A DNA stretch of 64,000 bases. Source: Streptomyces bikiniensis. GTDB taxonomy: Bacteria > Actinomycetota > Actinomycetes > Streptomycetales > Streptomycetaceae. Position 1 is the first letter of the stretch; each line of letters begins with the position of its first letter. Location of the stretch: NCBI GenBank assembly GCA_000716465.1, contig JNWL01000003.1:124001-188000 (forward strand), given 5' to 3'. Made by a program: the position numbers and the translations under genes. The notes under the pieces are model-generated. The model was not told the DNA's origin. It saw nothing but the letters and a program-made list of their open reading frames with translations, and ran no database searches. This document shows, in pieces, positions 61,697 through 64,000 of this stretch.

Positions 61697-61915
61697 GTGA
61701 GCAATCCCTTCGATGACGAGTCGGGTCGCTTCGTCGTACTGGTGAACCATGAAGCCCAGTACTCCCTCTGGCCCGCGCATCTCGACGTCCCCGGCGGCTG
61801 GGACCGCGAGGGGACCGAGGGGTCGCGCCAGGAGTGTCTGGAGCGTATCGAGAGCGTCTGGACCGACATGCGCCCCGCCAGCCTGGTGGCGGCGATGGAG
61901 GCCGAAGCGGGCTGA
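61697..61915 (+). CDS. MbtH-like protein
   Basis: 72 aa from GTG 61697 (VSNPFDDESGRFVVLVNHEAQYSLWP). The full signature is there: N-x-E-x-Q-x-SLWP, VPGGW, L near ERIES and WTDMRPASL. MbtH proteins bind the adenylation domain of a partner NRPS and are needed for its folding or activity. It precedes the NRPS by 423 bp and is followed by a strong hairpin, so it may have its own promoter and a separate or attenuated transcript. Confidence 0.92.
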   Translation: MSNPFDDESGRFVVLVNHEAQYSLWPAHLDVPGGWDREGTEGSRQECLERIESVWTDMRPASLVAAMEAEAG

Positions 61916-61922
61916 CGCCCCG

Positions 61923-61973
61923 CCGGGTCACCGGAGGCATTGTGCAGGTCAGGGCCTGCTTCCGGTGACCCGG
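61923..61973 (+). terminator. Strong hairpin after mbtH
   Basis: Thirteen perfect pairs (61923-61935 with 61961-61973) and a further four pairs including one G-T, loop about 17 nt. Directly after the mbtH stop at 61915. It could be a terminator or an attenuator for the NRPS. Confidence 0.8.
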
Positions 61974-62338
61974 CTGTCAACTTCGCGCACATGATGAGCG
62001 ATTTCGCTCAAGAGTGATTCCCGGTCGGTCATCTGTGGCGGCCGGTCGTTCATGACGCCCTGGATCCCCCGGCGAAAGACATCGACGGGGGTGTCCTGCG
62101 GCCTCCCTCTTTCCCTCGTGCGGAACCGCACGGACCACGCGCCCCGTACGGACCGCGCGGCTCCGCACGGGGCGGGCACATCCCCGTACGAGATCTCCGC
62201 GGCGCCGGCGGTGCAGACCGGACGGCGTCTTCCCGCGTGTGCCGCCGCGCGGAGGAAAGCCGCCGCGACCTCGTCGTGCCGCAATGCCCGAACCCCGCTC
62301 AACCGTCCCCTGAAAACCTCACCGAAGGTGTCGTCGGC
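61974..62338. other. Spacer between mbtH terminator and NRPS, no gene supported
   Basis: About 365 bp. Contains direct repeats of gtacgga / ccgcacgg type near 62130-62200. Open frames here on either strand lack SD and family signs. A GAAGG tract at 62324 serves as SD of the NRPS. Confidence 0.45.
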
Positions 62339-64000
62339 ATGCCTGAAGACCACTCCTTTCCGTCGGACGAGTCCGCCCCCGAATTCCTCGAACTGACTAC
62401 GGCCCAGCAGGGTGTGTGGTACGGCCAACTGGTCGACCCGGGCAGCCCCAAATACAACATCGGGGAATGCCTGGAGATTCGCGGAGAGGTTGACGAGAGG
62501 TTATTTTCCGCCGCGTTCAACCGGGTGGCCCACCTCTGCGACAGCCTGAACACCACGTTCGTCGCCGAGGACGGGACCGTCCGCCAGCGGGTGGTCCGCC
62601 CGGCGGCCGAAACCGACCGGCTGCACCGGGTGGACCTCACCGGAGCCGACGACCCCGTCGCGGCGGCGGAGCGGTACATGGCCGACGACATGGCCGCCGT
62701 CGACCGCCTCGAAGCACCGTCCCACCACTTCGCGCTGCTGCGGCTCGGCCCACGGCTCCACTACTGGTACGTCCGCTTCCACCACATCGCCGTGGACGGC
62801 CTCGGCGCCGCGCTCCTCACCCGCGCCGTGGCCGACTTCTACACGCGTGCCGTGCGCGGCGAGGACCTCACGGCGCTGGAGCCGCCCTTCGGCCCCCTGC
62901 ACGCCCTGGTGGCCGACGAGGCCGCCCACCGGGCCTCCGGCGGACTGGAGGCGGACCGCGCCTACTGGACCGGCAGGTTCTCCGACCGCGCCGCGGGCGG
63001 CGGCACGGACGGCGCCCCCCTCCTCAGAAGACGCACGGACAGGGCGGGCGACGACGAACACCCCGGCCCCGGCGCCCTGCACACCGGCGAGACCCTCCCC
63101 CTGCCCGTGTTCGACGGCCTGCGACGGCTCGCGGCCGGCCACCGCACCACCTGGAGCGCGGCCCTCGTCGCGGCGGTCGCCGCCTGCACGGGACGGATCA
63201 CCGGACGCCGGGAGGTCTGCGTGGGCCTCGCCTCCCACGGCCGCCACGGCGCCCTCCGGCACGTGGTCGGGATGACCTCCACCATCCTGCCCCTCAGGCT
63301 GGCCGTCGATCCCGGCACGACGGTCGGGGAACTCGTCCGGAGCGTCGCCGCCGAGATGCGCGGCGCACTGCGCCACCGCCGCTTCTCGCGCGAACAACTC
63401 GCCCGCGAGCTGAACCTCGCCGAAGGAGCGGCCCGCCTCACGGACCTCGTCGTGAACATCATGGGGTACGGCTACGACCTCGACTTCGCCGGCAGCCCCG
63501 CCGCCTCCCGCCTGCTGTCCCTCGGCCCCGTCGACGACGTCTCCCTGTTCGTCTCCGAACGTCCCGAGGGGACCGGACCGCAGATCGGCTTCGACACCGA
63601 CCCGGCGCTCCACCACCCCGACGACGTCCACCTCCACCAGCAGGCCGTGATCGGCTTCCTGACCGCGTTCGCCGGCGCGGACTCAGACACGCCCGTGCGC
63701 GACCTCCCGCTGCTCGGCGAGGAGGCCGCCCGGACGCTCCTCGACCACGGACGCGGCGCCGCACTGCCCCCCGGGACCACGGACACGAGCCTCCCGGAGG
63801 CGTTCGCCGCGCGCGTCCGCGCCACCCCCGGCGCCCCCGCCGTCGTGGACGGCGCCACCGTCCTCTCGTACGCGGAACTGGCGGCGCGGGCCACCGGCCT
63901 GGCCCGCGCCCTCACCGGCTGGAACCTCCGCCCCGAGGACGGCGTCGGCGTCCTCGCGGGCCGCTCGGCCGCCGTCGTGACCGCCTCGCTCGGCACGGTG
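62339..64000 (+). CDS. Nonribosomal peptide synthetase, N-terminal part (partial at window end)
   Basis: 554 codons visible, running off the window. ATG 62339 (MPEDHSFPSDESAPEFLELTTAQQGVWYGQ). A condensation domain fills residues about 15-450: TTAQQGVWYG, the catalytic HHIAVDG (His148, His149, Asp153), and the C-terminal GHRTTWSAALVAAVAACTGR / RHVVGMTSTILPLR stretch. An adenylation domain starts near 480 (FAARVRATPGAPAVVDGATVLSYAEL). A condensation domain placed first suggests an acylated (lipopeptide) start or receipt from another protein. Codon 55 is TTA (62501-62503), so translation needs bldA. The product cannot be predicted. Confidence 0.93.
   Translation, partial: MPEDHSFPSDESAPEFLELTTAQQGVWYGQLVDPGSPKYNIGECLEIRGEVDERLFSAAFNRVAHLCDSLNTTFVAEDGTVRQRVVRPAAETDRLHRVDLTGADDPVAAAERYMADDMAAVDRLEAPSHHFALLRLGPRLHYWYVRFHHIAVDGLGAALLTRAVADFYTRAVRGEDLTALEPPFGPLHALVADEAAHRASGGLEADRAYWTGRFSDRAAGGGTDGAPLLRRRTDRAGDDEHPGPGALHTGETLPLPVFDGLRRLAAGHRTTWSAALVAAVAACTGRITGRREVCVGLASHGRHGALRHVVGMTSTILPLRLAVDPGTTVGELVRSVAAEMRGALRHRRFSREQLARELNLAEGAARLTDLVVNIMGYGYDLDFAGSPAASRLLSLGPVDDVSLFVSERPEGTGPQIGFDTDPALHHPDDVHLHQQAVIGFLTAFAGADSDTPVRDLPLLGEEAARTLLDHGRGAALPPGTTDTSLPEAFAARVRATPGAPAVVDGATVLSYAELAARATGLARALTGWNLRPEDGVGVLAGRSAAVVTASLGTV

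Noticed and set aside
61084..61992. Minus-strand 302-codon frame opposite mbtH
   Set aside because: It is antisense to a clear MbtH protein, has no SD or motif, and fills a regulatory region.
61949..62428. Minus-strand 159-codon frame overlapping the NRPS start
   Set aside because: No SD, no family resemblance, and it overlaps the terminator and NRPS start.
1..64000. tRNA, rRNA, IS elements, att sites or an origin
   Set aside because: None was recognised by eye: no CCA-ending cloverleaf-like stretch, no transposase or integrase motif, no DnaA-box cluster.

Overview
This is a high-GC actinobacterial chromosome segment, almost certainly from Streptomyces. The evidence is extreme G/C third-position codon use, many GTG and TTG starts, a sporulation protein of the SsgA-like family, a DasR operator, a LAxTG sortase substrate, mycothiol-linked remnants, and rare TTA (bldA) codons confined to three genes. 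No rRNA, tRNA, CRISPR array, insertion sequence or phage gene was recognised. The order of genes reads as a chromosome-arm mixture: small transport and regulator modules, decayed gene fragments and minisatellites, ending in the start of a nonribosomal peptide synthetase (NRPS) cluster.

Layout. 1-6.2 kb: the tail of a HAD hydrolase, a large LuxR/AAA regulator, a secreted PETase-type cutinase, and an MFS exporter followed by an aldo/keto reductase. 6.4-9.9 kb: an arginine amidinotransferase (StrB1/AGAT type) with a coupled leader ORF, a thioredoxin-fold protein that lost its CxxC, a three-repeat small ORF, a lipoprotein and ThpR. 10-14.1 kb: a cell-wall pair (sortase-anchored choice-of-anchor A protein plus a peptidoglycan-binding membrane protein), then a WYL regulator divergent from RidA. 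14.3-18.4 kb: an NAD-dependent DNA ligase, an SRPBCC protein, a DUF2071 remnant and an MBL-fold hydrolase. 18.7-22.5 kb: a tsaD-alaS operon that looks like a second copy of translation genes. 22.9-27.1 kb: a 2-oxoglutarate oxygenase and an amidohydrolase-permease pair, probably for nucleobase use. 27.1-28.2 kb: a decayed mmsB-echA operon.

28.5-43.4 kb: a Ser/Thr kinase fused to half an MFS transporter, an MscS channel, a DHA2 exporter with a divergent LysR, a CGNR regulator facing a half-length MFS gene, an I78 inhibitor, a sugar porter-zwf-FUSC operon, and a PAS-GAF-SpoIIE-HATPase phosphatase. 43.6-50.9 kb: hypothetical proteins, a lipoprotein, a broken mycothiol-dependent isomerase, HIT, VanZ, DUF4230, an S66 peptidase, a YbdK ligase and DUF4235. 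51-61 kb: a giant SNF2 helicase with dsRBD-like regions and several in-frame minisatellites, a DasR- and bldA-controlled LPMO, an FAD amine-oxidase-like protein, an octanucleotide array, a kinase overlapping a PRC-barrel gene, an MpaB-type oxygenase and an SsgA-like protein. 61.7-64 kb: mbtH, a strong terminator, and an NRPS opening with condensation then adenylation, cut by the window end.

Themes. Carbon and polymer use (cutinase, LPMO, sugar porter, G6PDH) and development (bldA codons, SsgA-like, SpoIIE phosphatase) recur together. The best candidates for something new are the kinase-MFS fusion, the isolated tsaD-alaS pair, and the repeat-rich SNF2/dsRBD protein next to the LPMO. All functional calls rest on motif reading by eye; no database search was run.
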